Shown: positions 23,630 through 34,139, numbered from the stretch's first letter. The stretch is 64,000 nt of DNA from Bolinopsis microptera (GCF_026151205.1 NC_087077.1:13614983-13678982), one strand, 5' to 3'. The notes: generated from the letters alone by a model not told the origin. Numbers and translations: made by a program.

Positions 23630-24676
23630 ATGAGAAGATCAAAACGTGTTAGTTTTCACCAAGAAGTGACGGTAAAGGAATTCATCAAGAAACAAGGTAA
23701 CAGTTCCGTTGAATCAGACATAAGCTCCCCTGACTTATACCGAGCGCCCATAAACCACCGTGGCCAGGACATTGATGGCCAAGTTTCTGGTGATGATTCA
23801 TCCATGGAGCTGACAGAAATATTTTCCAAGTCCAATAACTCGGGGATGAGTTCAGATGATTCTAACATGGATTTGACTGATGTTAGTTTACCAGGCGCGG
23901 GCCAGGGCGAGCTAACAATGATGATAAACAAAGATAAAAGAGAGTATGCTAACAATATGTCGCTGTTGGGAGACTGCACTGAAGTTGTGAACTCTAAAGC
24001 GGTTGCTAATGAAATGATCTTTGACAACCTGGATATTAGCCTGAATACAACTTCAAAGGGATGGAACCTCGACTCTTTAGCCAGAAAAATGCTTCCAGGG
24101 AACGCAAATTTCAACAATTCTATAAATGTGTCCCACAACTTATCTCATAACGTCTCTCACAACGTGTCTAACATGTTAGATGAATCTGAAAGTTCATCTG
24201 TTCGGAGAAGTCTTCGAATTGCCAAGCGTAGCAGTGAAGGAGGAGACACTCCCCAGTTTAAAACACCTCAAGTCAATCTGCAGAAAAAGAAAAATAAGGG
24301 AGGAAGTCTTTCGAGATCTAAACAGAAAAAGAATGTTTCTCTACTGAGTAGTGCTAATTCAACTTATTCCAGATCCTTTTCCAACGTCTCCAAAATGCCA
24401 TCCATAAACCTACTTGAAAATTCTGGTGAGGGTTCTGAAATTTCGCTGCTATCAAATAACGAGAGTATCGCTGAAAATCAGGCTGTGGAGAAGCAAGAAA
24501 GACACAGCCAACTCATCCAATTAAGAGACGAAAAGTTGGCAGAACTGAAAAAGCAAGACGCAGAAATTGTTATGTGGGAAACGAAGATCAAAGAGGTCGA
24601 AGAAAAATTGAGAATGACTCAAAAGTCACGCCCTCACCCCTATACAGTGGAACTTTTAGAGTTGCTCGAAGGTTGA
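23630..24676 (+). CDS. KNL1-like kinetochore scaffold candidate (short)
   Basis: A single open frame of 348 aa. The ATG lies three bases after an acceptor-like TTTTACAG, so a non-coding exon probably precedes it. Residues 1-9 (MRRSKRVSF) carry the RVSF-type PP1-docking motif found at the N-terminus of KNL1/Spc105. Two repeats follow, DDSSMELTEIF (MELT at 59-62) and DDSNMDLTDVS (MDLT at 80-83), and a weaker GELT at ~93. In KNL1, MELT motifs phosphorylated by MPS1 recruit BUB3-BUB1. The middle is Ser/Asn-rich and basic (RRSLRIAKR). The last ~60 residues form a predicted coiled coil (QLRDEKLAELKKQDAEIVMW). The C-terminal RWD region of KNL1 is not visible and the protein is far shorter than KNL1, so it could be a paralogue, an unusual KNL1, or a different PP1-binding mitotic protein. 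An ATTAAA at 25051 may end the transcript. Confidence 0.55.
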   Translation: MRRSKRVSFHQEVTVKEFIKKQGNSSVESDISSPDLYRAPINHRGQDIDGQVSGDDSSMELTEIFSKSNNSGMSSDDSNMDLTDVSLPGAGQGELTMMINKDKREYANNMSLLGDCTEVVNSKAVANEMIFDNLDISLNTTSKGWNLDSLARKMLPGNANFNNSINVSHNLSHNVSHNVSNMLDESESSSVRRSLRIAKRSSEGGDTPQFKTPQVNLQKKKNKGGSLSRSKQKKNVSLLSSANSTYSRSFSNVSKMPSINLLENSGEGSEISLLSNNESIAENQAVEKQERHSQLIQLRDEKLAELKKQDAEIVMWETKIKEVEEKLRMTQKSRPHPYTVELLELLEG

Positions 24677-25347
24677 ATCTTTTAGTTGATAAGATTTGAA
24701 GTAATTGATGCCAAATTGAAGAAAAGCAACGAAAGATGGACGGTCATATTTGTGAAATACATGACGTGATCATATTATTGTGATGAGCCGTTACTTATAG
24801 CTCTCTTTTGTTACATGACATTCGCAATATCTTGTCTCTATATTATGACAATCATTACGCTGTATCATGTTTACTTGAAGTAGAAATTTTGAACATTTCG
24901 TTTCTTTTTGTCTGTGGATTCTTTTCGGTTTTTATCATGTCAATTAGCAAAATGCATACCACCTAAAATTATTTGCTTTATTTTCATGACGTCGAATGCT
25001 TACATGTTTTAATTTGTAGTAAAATTGATCTTGGATTTAGTCATTTTGATATTAAAATGTTAACGTTTTTAATGTCATCCTGTGATTTCAATTCAATTTT
25101 TAATTGTAAATTAATTATTAATTGGAGTTTATAAGTTCGAAATTATGAAACATTTTCCTTCTTCAACATGTCCTAACTATTTAATCTCATTAGCACCAAT
25201 TGATGATTGGTTATAACACCGATCTGCTAAAATCGCTTAACCAGAAATTATTTGAACTTGAAGAGTAGCCGATACATTTTCATTTCCTCACGCAATTCAC
25301 TTGAAATGAAGTTTTTATACCCATTTTACACTAGGGAACACACAGAT

Positions 25348-27866
25348 ATGGTCATGACCGTGCAAATAGGTGCTGAGTGTTTTGGACCGCCAAAACATAA
25401 GTACAGTCCTGTACGAAACAGTTTGGAGTACACTTCTGATGATGAAGGGGAGTTCAGTGATGAAAGTAGAGGTTCAGGTATGTCTGGTATTCTGGCCCAA
25501 ATTTAAAACTCTGACACGATCATGTAAGACCTTGAAGTCAACTTATACACCTTTTTTTTTCTCTACTGACAGCAGGATCATTCGAAACTCGTGTAAATAA
25601 ATCAAATGTTAATCACGTGTTAATCACGTGATAATCACGTGTTCACATTTCCAGGATCACGTAACCACCGGTTGTTCGATGCCGAGCTGTTTCAGCACTA
25701 TGTAACAGCATGCGGTAACCTCATCATCAACTACATCCCTCCTAACCTGACAGAGGAGGAGCTGCTCAACTTGTTTAAGACTGAGGGACCTGTGGAGAAT
25801 GTTAAGATTGTCAGGAAGAAACCTGAGGGTCACAGTCTCGGTTACGCTTTTGTTAAGGTAGGCTCACTTGACTGATATCGATTGAAAACGTAAACAGTTC
25901 AACTGTATTTTAAGTGTTTTGTCATGATTGGAGTTTATTTAAATATTGCTGCGCCATTTTAAAGTTGCACTTAACGATCTGTGGATGACAAATTGCTCGG
26001 ACTAAATCAATCCACTGTTACAGTACGTCTGTCCCGGTGACGCTCAGAAAGCTATCTGTAGATTTAACGGTTACCGACTCCAAAACAAGGTGACTCATTA
26101 CAGAATACTAACATGCTAACATGCTAACATGCTAACGTTAACTTAAAATGCCTTGTTAAAACATATTATCTTACTGAACTAATCTAACCATAACTTAGAC
26201 CCAGTTCCATAATACAAGGTGCTTGATTAATTGATACAACCAAGTTTTAGCATCAGCTATAATCTATATCAGCTGAACTAATCCTACTTGCAGATATTGA
26301 AAGTGAGCGTGGCACGGCCCTCCTGCTCGGAGATAAAGGACGCTAATCTGTACATCAGTGGGATACCCAAACATCTCACACAGGCTCACCTTCACGGCAC
26401 TTTCTCCGCATTCGGCACTATTATCAACTGTAAAATCATCACCGACAAGTAAGACCTGTTTTAAAATTGGCGTTTAGTTCACCGTGTCCCATGCTTAGGC
26501 CTAGGGTTCGTTCACATATATTACGTAATCAACCGAGGGGAGAAGGGGAGCGGGGCGGGGGGGGGGGGGCAGGGGGTTACCAAATGATTACGCTAGTGTA
26601 ACCTGGCACAATAGCTATGTGTAAAACTGATTACGGAGGGGGGGGGGGGGGGTTAATATAATGTGAACAACCCCTTAGAGTTCGCTAGGGATTCTTTATT
26701 TTTAAAGCTCTTCTTGGGTTGTAGTAGCCTTGTTCGGACAACTTGTCCAGGTACAATTTTTGTAGGAACAATGATCGTACAAATTTATAACAACCTTACC
26801 GTTTTTAAGCAACGGCCAGAGTAGAGGAATAGGATTTGTTCGATACAACACAAAACAGGAAGCACTGGCGGCCGTGCAGAACTTAAACAGACAGATCCTT
26901 CCTGGCTCCTCAGTTCCGTTACAGGTACGGATCATGTTCCTGTTAAGTTTACCTGTTGGCTGTTGTTCCAGTTATTTGGAAAGTGGTTTGTTGATTCCGT
27001 CATCAATCCAATAAAATTTGATTAAGCTAAGCTAATTAATCTGACTAATTATAATAATGATTGATTAATGACCTATTACTCGGCAGGTGAAGCTGGCCGA
27101 GAAACCGTCTCACCGTAACGTGAAGAGCGGCATGTATGATGAGATGCAGAAGTTGCTGTCTACCTACAAGCTGGACTCTAATAACAACGTTCATCCTGTT
27201 GTCACTAATATTCTCAAGCAGTACTTTCCCAATGTCGAGTGAGTTCTAGTTCATTTACTCATGTTTATAAGTTACGAGCGACTCTCACTAAGATTTCCAA
27301 ATCTGAGAACAATGTACAGTAACCCATTACATCCTATTTAAATGTTAACAAATATTACATTTTCAGAGAGGAAGGTAACGAGATGGAACAAGGTCGTCCT
27401 GAACACCTGACTGCTCCTAACTCCGTGTGTTTGTACGTCTACAACTTACCTCCAGAAACTGACAGAGCTTTCCTTTTCACGGTCAGTTATCTCCTGTTTT
27501 AGCTGGGTTTTATACATAAATAGTGAAGAACTGAAGATGTTAATTGCATTACTCAGCGGGTTATTTGTATCATTTGAAAGTTTTAATAACAGTTCGTAGA
27601 TTAGCAGTTCACGTATTCCATTACAATTCACATGACCCCCCCCCCCCCCCCCGGCACCCCTCCAATCATTCTATACTATTTGTCAGCTGTTTAAAGATTT
27701 CGGTGAGATCGCCTCGGTGCGCCCCATCATCCACTACCCTACCATGCAATGCAAGGGATTTGGGTTTGTGAACATGAAGCACCATTCTGCTGCTACCCTT
27801 GCTATCCACTCTCTGCACGGCAAGATCATCAACGGGAAACCACTCCAGGTTTCTTTCAAGAAATAA
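25348..27866 (+). CDS. elav-like: ELAV/Hu-family RNA-binding protein, three RRMs
   Basis: ELAV/Hu proteins bind AU- and U-rich RNA and control splicing, stability and translation. Eight exons join in frame: 25348-25477, 25655-25857, 26024-26089, 26294-26448, 26810-26924, 27087-27238, 27367-27481 and 27687-27866. They total 1,116 nt, 371 aa. RRM1 (from ~64) has RNP2 NLIINYIP and RNP1 LGYAFVKY. RRM2 (from ~149) has ANLYISGIP and RGIGFVRY, preceded by the family-typical VARPS-x-x-x-IKDANLY linker. RRM3 (from ~291) has VCLYVYNLP and KGFGFVNM, and the protein ends LQVSFKK as Hu proteins do. The RRM2-RRM3 hinge is ~70 residues. The start is the first in-frame ATG of the exon, MVMTVQIG; an upstream exon cannot be excluded. 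Exons 7 (truncated) and 8 recur twice downstream. RNP motifs are conserved but the loops diverge from bilaterian ELAV. Confidence 0.92.
25614..25641. promoter_or_regulatory. three CACGTG E-boxes at 11-bp spacing
   Basis: CACGTG at 25614, 25625 and 25636, each inside AATCACGTG, close to one helical turn apart, ending 14 nt before exon 2 of the ELAV-like gene. Perfect palindromic spacing suggests a binding cluster or a tiny 11-bp tandem; function is inferred only. Confidence 0.35.
26504..26674. mobile_element. MITE-like insertion in ELAV-like intron 4
   Basis: Imperfect inverted ends GGGTTCGTTCACATATATTA and TTAATATAATGTGAACAACC enclose two long G runs and repeated TGATTACG motifs. No clean target duplication is seen. 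Confidence 0.5.
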
Positions 27867-28317
27867 ACTGAACATTTTGATTTTAGTGTGTCTTTTAAAA
27901 CTTTATTTAAGATTTATTCAAAATTTGTTCAATTTATTTAGGGTTAAAACTTAATTAAAGATAGGTTTTTGTAATTATAACTTAATTTTCGACTTTCTGT
28001 GAATAGAATAATGGGTTATATAGTATATACTATATGGTTGTAGTAAAATTGTTCGTAGAGATTCTTTGTTAAAAGTATTTTGGGGATTATCGACTCTCGA
28101 TTATAAATTGTTTCCAAAAATTCGATAATATCCTGACTTCATTAAATGATAATGATATATAAATAGTCAACAATCAGTGGTCTTTTTAAGATATTATTAA
28201 GAGAACGGTTATTTAGTGCTTCTTTTAGTCCTTATTTTGAGATTTCAAAACATTGCAACTGTTCTTTTTATACTTCCTTCATTCACAATGTATCTATTTT
28301 CCAGTTGATTGACACTT

Positions 28318-28425
28318 CACAGTCCAAATTTTAAAAATGATTCACTGTCACAGTCCAGATTTTTAAAATGATTCACTGTCACAGTCCAAATTTTGTAAAT
28401 GATTCATTGTCACAGTCCAGATTTT
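28318..28425. repeat. 31-bp tandem repeat, 3.5 copies (also in copies B and C)
   Basis: Units CACAGTCCAAATTTTAAAAA + TGATTCACTGT with small variants, in the ELAV-like 3' UTR. Paralogous blocks lie at ~44836-44942 and ~47778-47884. Confidence 0.9.
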
Positions 28426-28610
28426 ATGCCGTTTTCTTGTATTTTAGATGATTTTATTTCCAAGTCCTATTGTTGATTTTTCACAAGAATTTTAATCATA
28501 CATTTTAAATGGAATTTTTTGCTTTACCATAATACCAAGTATGTAAATTATTCATCAATGTTACGTTGAATATTGACCTTATGCTTAATGCTTAATCGTA
28601 AAACAAATTT

Positions 28611-28616
28611 AATAAA
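28611..28616 (+). terminator. candidate poly(A) signal of the ELAV-like gene
   Basis: AATAAA ~745 nt after the stop codon. Copies occur at 45130-45135 and 48072-48077, so a transcript using exon 8B or 8C could also terminate. Confidence 0.4.
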
Positions 28617-28883
28617 ATTGTTTTGAAGGAGCAGTATATTTAACTTGAATGGTGTAATTGGAATTAATTTTGTGAGGGAAACTTTAATTTAAATAAGGGA
28701 TTATGATTATTGTTAAATCTACGTTTGTTAGTGTAAATTTGGTGTGAAGTTTGATGTTCAAAAGTATGTTTTCAATATGTTATAAAAAGTTTACGTTGTA
28801 AAATTGTTTTTCAAATTGCATAGAATTGTGGGTCATAGACTTCCCATGTCTTAACATGTCATAACCATGTCACAACCGTGTCT

Positions 28884-29080
28884 GACATGGTTATGACATG
28901 GTTATGACATGGTTATGACATGGTTATGACATGGTTATGACATGGTTATAACATGGTTATGAAATGGTTATGACATGGTTATGACATGGTTAAGACATGG
29001 TTATGACATGGTTATGACATGGTTATGCCATGGTTATGCCATGTTTGTGACATGGTTAAATGATATGGTTCTGACATGGT
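28884..29080. repeat. 11-bp GACATGGTTAT minisatellite, copy A
   Basis: Roughly 17 units with variants, preceded by the inverted sequence CATAACCATGTC, so the block can fold back. Copy A has six units before the first AACATGG variant unit; copies B and C have five. Confidence 0.9.
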
Positions 29081-30316
29081 ATTTCTAGTCTATGACCGAT
29101 TTGTGAAGGGCGATGATAACTTATTTATTGTTTCATCAGACATTATAATCGATCGAAATTGGTAAGGTATCAACCGATCAACACCCTTTCACCAATCTAA
29201 TTTATATCATATTACCGTGCAGTGCTGTGTAGAAGGTTTTTAAAATACCTTTTATTGAGCCGTACGATAAGACATGTAGATAAAATCCCGCCGGTTAATA
29301 GCACTTAAAAAGCATTGCGATATGATTGTAATTTGATCGAACTTCTTGACCGAGGTTTCTTTTATTATAAGACTTTTATTACTGTATAAGATTAAGACTG
29401 TTATAAAAAAGTGACAATCGTTTTTTGTCTAGGGGATCGTTAACATAATAAAAATGTAGAGGAAAAGTGGTTAGACAATTTTGATAATGAAGTATAATGT
29501 TAACGATCACCAGGTTTTACTAATATAGTAAAACACGAAGATCATTTATCTTAATTTTGATTGTCAAATGTTAAAAAATTAATAGGATTTCTAATTAATA
29601 TTTAGGTTTTGATATAGAGAGGCAAAGAAAGTTTTTAGGTAGATTGTGTTAACAGCACAATTTACATCAGCATTATTAGGGCCCAATAAATGAGGCATTA
29701 AACGATGGTTCACGAAAGTGTATCTCCAAAATAAAACCTATGTATGGATATGTTTCAAGGATAAATTAGGAGATATTATTGCTGGGTACAATTTTATTAT
29801 TATTATTGATTTTGGGGTTTTAAGTATTAAATTAAGTTCTGCAAGAAGGAGATTCTTATCTTGGAGGAATTATAACAACTATTTTAAATTAATTATTAAT
29901 TTGGGTAATTTTGTTTCCCAAGATCTGTTATATTTAATGACTTATTTCAAAATGCAGATACTATATTATGATTTCTCAAATAAATTGGGCGTGGAAAGCA
30001 ATGATATATTGTAAATTTGCGGTTAAGAAACTTGGATCTTGTTTTTATAATGTGTTGTGTTTTTTTCTTTCTTGTTTTCTATATACATTGTTTATTATTA
30101 TTATTATTATTAATTTAAATTGTGTTCCTATGGTCCTTATTTGATCTTTTTAATGAAACATTTGCGTTTTTCTTTGATTGCACAATTCATCGATTTCAAC
30201 TCAAAATTGGTTAAACTGAGTTCAGTCTCTGACTTAATTCTAAATGTTCAGAAATCAATAAATTCAAAGCCTTATCTCTTCTCACAAATCGAAACTTATT
30301 CTGTTATCTTATTCTT

Positions 30317-30809
30317 AACGAGATGGAACAAGGTCGTCCTGAACACCTGACTGCTCCTAACTCCGTGTGTTTGTACGTCTACAACTTACCTCCAGAAACT
30401 GACAGAGCTTTCCTTTTCACGGTCAGTTATCTCCTGTTTTAGCTGGGTTTTATACATAAATAGTGAAGAACTGAAGATGTTAATTGCATTACTCAGCGGG
30501 TTATTTGTATAATTTGAAAGTTTTAATAACAGTTCGTAGATTAGCAGTTCACGTATTCCATTACAATTCACAAGACCCCCCCCCCCCCCCCCCCCGGCAC
30601 CCCTCCAATCATTCTATACTATTTCTCAGCTGTTTAAAGATTTCGGTGAGATCGCCTCGGTGCGCCCCATCATCCACTACCCTACCATGCAATGCAAGGG
30701 ATTTGGGTTTGTGAACATGAAGCACCATTCTGCTGCTACCCTTGCTATCCACTCTCTGCACGGCAAGATCATCAACGGGAAACCACTCCAGGTTTCTTTC
30801 AAGAAATAA
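30317..30809 (+). pseudogene. duplicated ELAV-like exons 7B (truncated) and 8B
   Basis: Exon 7B (30317-30421) lacks the first 10 nt and the 3' splice site of exon 7; the bases before it (TTATTCTT) contain no AG. Its donor is intact. Exon 8B (30630-30809) keeps its TTTCTCAG acceptor, the full RRM3 second half including KGFGFVNM, and the stop. So 8B could serve as an alternative last exon spliced from exon 7A, giving an identical protein with a different 3' UTR. It could equally be silent. Confidence 0.8.
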
Positions 30810-31301
30810 ACTGAACATTTTGATTTTAGTGTGTCTTTTAAAACTTTATTTAAGATTTATTCAAAATTTGTTCAATTTATTTAGGGTTAAAACTTAATTA
30901 AAGATAGGTTTTTGTAATTATAAAGCAATGAAAGGCATTAGTTTGGTCAAATCAAATGGAACATATGCTATCAGACTTTCAACTGACTATGGCAGGGTTA
31001 AAACAGTTTTAACGCTAGCAACGATCCCCTTTTACATAGTTCCACTAAAATGATAATTTAAGATTAAATATGTATACTGTATAGTGATAGGTAGATAAAG
31101 TAAAATGTGTAATAAAACGGTAGGAATAAAGTATACTAAGTAAACGTAGTCAACACGTCATACAATGAACTGACCCAAACTACAATTACTCCCGCGTAAT
31201 TTCCCGCGTAATCCTAGAACTCCGATTTGCGCCGCCGCAAAGTTATTATAAAACTAAATTCAACACGTGCGACAAATATTTCGTAACATTAGAAAAGGAT
31301 G

Positions 31302-31323
31302 CCATAGGTCAGGCTATGGCATT
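31302..31323 (-). other. hairpin spanning the PLE stop codon (repeated in every unit)
   Basis: TGCCATAG and CTATGGCA are perfect 8-bp arms around GTCAGG. On the minus strand the TAG stop of the PLE ORF lies in the first arm. Equivalent hairpins lie 3,353, 6,706 and 10,059 bp further on. Confidence 0.85.
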
Positions 31324-34139
31324 AATATATTTCCACACCCAATACCAAACTTATTCTTTAGCCCATGCCTCTTTACCACTGATAAGTATATTTTACTAAG
31401 ACGATCCCGTCTAAAACCCAACTCAATTAAATCATCAGTAAACTTCAAAACCTTATCAGAAAAAGCAACAACGTTATTACATATCCTAGAATATCTCACA
31501 ACCTGTGAACAGTACGTGCCATATAATACACTACTAGCTTGATTACTCATCAAAGGTTGAAACTTGACCACTTTAAAACCAAACTTATCCCTTTTATCAT
31601 AAACTCTACACGAAAACTTCCCCTCGCTATTTATCGAAATATCAAGATCTAATACATTGGCGGCACTATCTACTTCATTTTCCTTATTAAGAGTAAGAGA
31701 GTCTGGATATATTAACTTAAAATATTCCTCTAAGTAACCATCAGAGTTAAGGGTAGTAATATCATCTATAAGTCTAAATGTATTATTTAACTTCTTTACA
31801 ATATAGTATCTACTTTTATACGTACTGTCTAGGAAACTGTTCTCAAAATACCAAAGTGTTAAGTTAGCAATATATGGACCAGGGTTGATTCCAATAGGTA
31901 CACCGATATGTTGCCGATATAAGATCTCTCCTACTTTAAAGTAACAATTATCCAGTAGAAACTCAACACATTTAATCAACTTAACTTCATCAAAAGCCAC
32001 AGTCCCATCTCTAAAGCTATTAACCCAAGCAGACCCTTTATCGTAAACAGCTATAAACTTCTTTTTACTATTCCTAAAGGCTAATTTAACAGTAAACTTG
32101 AGAGCATCCTTGATATCTTTATGGGCTAAATTCGTGTATAAAGTAGAAAAATCAAAAGTTTGGATGTTTCTCGCTAAGCTATTATCATTAATTTTATCTA
32201 AAGCTTCTAAAATCGGCTTATTATTCAAAATGACCCAATTCCTATTAACTCCTGTTACTTTAAACAACATGTTAGTATATCTGCAGATCTCTGAATAAAC
32301 AGCCTTTAAGGCTAAAGAAATCTTTACTGCCAAGGGCTTAATACTACAATTAGCATAAGAAATAACATACCTAAACTTTAAAATTGGCTTATGAAATTTA
32401 GGACTCGAAAACATGTGAGGTAAAATATCAATATTAGAATCTACTTTTATCCCAACGTCTTCTATGAACTTGAAAATATCTCTGTTAATATCACGAACTT
32501 CATGCTCCCCACTAACATCATCAATACCCTCATTAGATTGACACTCTTGTATAATATCACTTAAATAATAATGTTTACAAATAATAGCGACGTTCTTAGT
32601 TGCTTTGTCCACCGGACATAAAACAAAATACTTTCTGATAAACGCTAATTCTTCACAAGCTTTATCATTACTAAACACAGATTTCCGTTTAAGCTGTTTA
32701 GGATATTTCATTTTAAGAGCTTCAGTATTCTTCTTAACAATATCACTAAATTCATTAAACCAACCATTTAAACATGCACTATCGATTTTCTCTTTCCTAC
32801 TCCAAGGTTTTAAGATTTCTTTAACATTATCTATTACCGAATTACAATTCTTATCAAAATCAATCGTTTTAGGTTCTTTATAAGAAGGACCTTTCTCTAA
32901 CAGACTTCTCAAGGCGTCGTGCTTTACAAAATTAACATCCCCAGTCACAACATGACCACAATCCTGATTTACGAAATCAGTAAACATATGACATTTGCAT
33001 TCTAAAGGTTCAGTGTCTCCCTTAACAACGTTATTATAATTAAATAACTTCTTAGAAACATTATCAGTACCTTTATATACAACAGTAGGTTCTTTAATGT
33101 TACAAAAATTAACAAACGATTTCAAATTAGGAGATCTAAAAACTCTAGGTAAATTTAACATTTCAATACCCTTGTTCACAAAATCAATAGAACATAAAAC
33201 TTTAGGCTTACGGACGCTCTTACTTTTATCAGTTCTCGAGTTAAAAGGTCTAATTTTATAAGTGAATAAGTCCATTATAATACAATGTATCTGAGATCTA
33301 CTAGGGTCTAGGTTATCAATTTGAAAAACTTTATCTAAATAGCTCTCTTTAAGTTTAACGAGTGTAGACTTATTTAAAGGAAACAATAATTTACGTAATA
33401 AAATATTAACATCGCTGTGAAATGGTTCAACAACTAAACGTAATAATTCACCCAAAATATTGTCAATATCAAACTGAGATAAATCGCTTTGCTGTCTATC
33501 AGCCCAGGATCTCTTTCTAGAACTGTCTTTACAAGAAATAAATTTAGCATATTCACAATTATAACTATCTTTATTAGCTAAACTATCAATCCTATCATTA
33601 ACCCCATAAGGAAATTGTGTTTTAAGTACTCTGATCCAACGATCTTCATGTCCTTTCCTAATTTTAGAAATAATTTCATCAATAACAAATTTAGTAGAAT
33701 TAGGACGCTTAACACCAGTTCTCCCATTACCTGCAAGTTTCTGAATAATTTGAACATTAAACGAATTACAATTAATAGATTCTAAAAAATGCTGTCTCAA
33801 TCTAAAATTTCCCGAATTTCCAGTAGGATTCGTAGTCCCACGGTGTTGCGACATACGATCCTTAAGTTCTTGCACAGTCTCTCCTACATATTGAGAATTA
33901 CAACATTTACAGCTCAAAAGATAAATAACATTAGTACTTTTACAATTAATAACTTTCTCTTCTCCAACATCAAACTCAAATATACAGTCAAATTTAGTCC
34001 CAGATACAGATGACCTAAAGTCCGTACAAAACACCATATCAGCACAGGTTTTACAGCGACGAGAGCAGCGAAGGAAGGACACATCCTGTGACTTAGAAGA
34101 AGCAGCAGCAGCAGTAGTAACCATAGACATCAAAACCAT
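31314..34139 (-). CDS. PLE protein, N-terminal GIY-YIG-like nuclease + reverse transcriptase (unit 1)
   Basis: The first in-frame ATG is at 34139, giving 941 aa (numbered here from a TTG three codons upstream, 944). The N-terminus is Cys-rich (C28, C32, C35, C41). A GIY-YIG-like domain spans ~70-185: NVIYLL, then QYVGET, Arg98 in LKDRMSQHRG, and Glu168 before RWIRVLKTQFPYGVN. A linker of ~300 residues with scattered Cys/His follows. The RT spans ~505-890: PKFHKP (583), motif A FDFSTLYTNL with D666, motif B GVPIGINPGPYIANL (749), motif C LIDD with D795-D796, then VLDLDI and a YDKRDKFGF/QVVRYSR region. Nuclease-before-RT is the permuted order of the Chlamys/Naiad-type PLE group; canonical Penelope has it after RT. 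All catalytic positions are present and there is no internal stop, so it looks intact. Confidence 0.93.
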   Translation of the reverse strand: MVLMSMVTTAAAASSKSQDVSFLRCSRRCKTCADMVFCTDFRSSVSGTKFDCIFEFDVGEEKVINCKSTNVIYLLSCKCCNSQYVGETVQELKDRMSQHRGTTNPTGNSGNFRLRQHFLESINCNSFNVQIIQKLAGNGRTGVKRPNSTKFVIDEIISKIRKGHEDRWIRVLKTQFPYGVNDRIDSLANKDSYNCEYAKFISCKDSSRKRSWADRQQSDLSQFDIDNILGELLRLVVEPFHSDVNILLRKLLFPLNKSTLVKLKESYLDKVFQIDNLDPSRSQIHCIIMDLFTYKIRPFNSRTDKSKSVRKPKVLCSIDFVNKGIEMLNLPRVFRSPNLKSFVNFCNIKEPTVVYKGTDNVSKKLFNYNNVVKGDTEPLECKCHMFTDFVNQDCGHVVTGDVNFVKHDALRSLLEKGPSYKEPKTIDFDKNCNSVIDNVKEILKPWSRKEKIDSACLNGWFNEFSDIVKKNTEALKMKYPKQLKRKSVFSNDKACEELAFIRKYFVLCPVDKATKNVAIICKHYYLSDIIQECQSNEGIDDVSGEHEVRDINRDIFKFIEDVGIKVDSNIDILPHMFSSPKFHKPILKFRYVISYANCSIKPLAVKISLALKAVYSEICRYTNMLFKVTGVNRNWVILNNKPILEALDKINDNSLARNIQTFDFSTLYTNLAHKDIKDALKFTVKLAFRNSKKKFIAVYDKGSAWVNSFRDGTVAFDEVKLIKCVEFLLDNCYFKVGEILYRQHIGVPIGINPGPYIANLTLWYFENSFLDSTYKSRYYIVKKLNNTFRLIDDITTLNSDGYLEEYFKLIYPDSLTLNKENEVDSAANVLDLDISINSEGKFSCRVYDKRDKFGFKVVKFQPLMSNQASSVLYGTYCSQVVRYSRICNNVVAFSDKVLKFTDDLIELGFRRDRLSKIYLSVVKRHGLKNKFGIGCGNILMP

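Larger units (their letters stand above)
27377..30309. repeat. tandem segmental triplication, copy A (original)
   Basis: Begins 10 bp inside ELAV-like exon 7 and includes exon 8, its 3' UTR and ~1.7 kb of AT-rich downstream DNA. It ends at GTTATCT and is joined to copy B by the 7-bp filler TATTCTT (30310-30316). The non-genic part contains a 31-bp and an 11-bp tandem repeat and no supported gene. A 98-codon AT-rich open frame (29718-30014) persists in all copies only because the copies are recent. Confidence 0.95.

Noticed and set aside
28884-29080. CRISPR-like spaced repeats
   Set aside because: A pure 11-bp tandem without unique spacers, in a eukaryotic intergenic region.
29718-30014. 98-codon frame present in all three duplicate copies
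   Set aside because: Conservation is explained by recent duplication; it is AT-rich, has frame-neutral indels only by chance, and no domain.
31267-31542. Plus-strand open frames inside each PLE unit (also ~32098, 32605, 33789)
   Set aside because: They lie antisense to the PLE coding sequence, carry no recognisable domain, and repeat only because the units repeat.
31314-34139. Selenocysteine-type in-frame TGA codons in the PLE
   Set aside because: Related elements are reported to use them, but this frame has no internal TGA.
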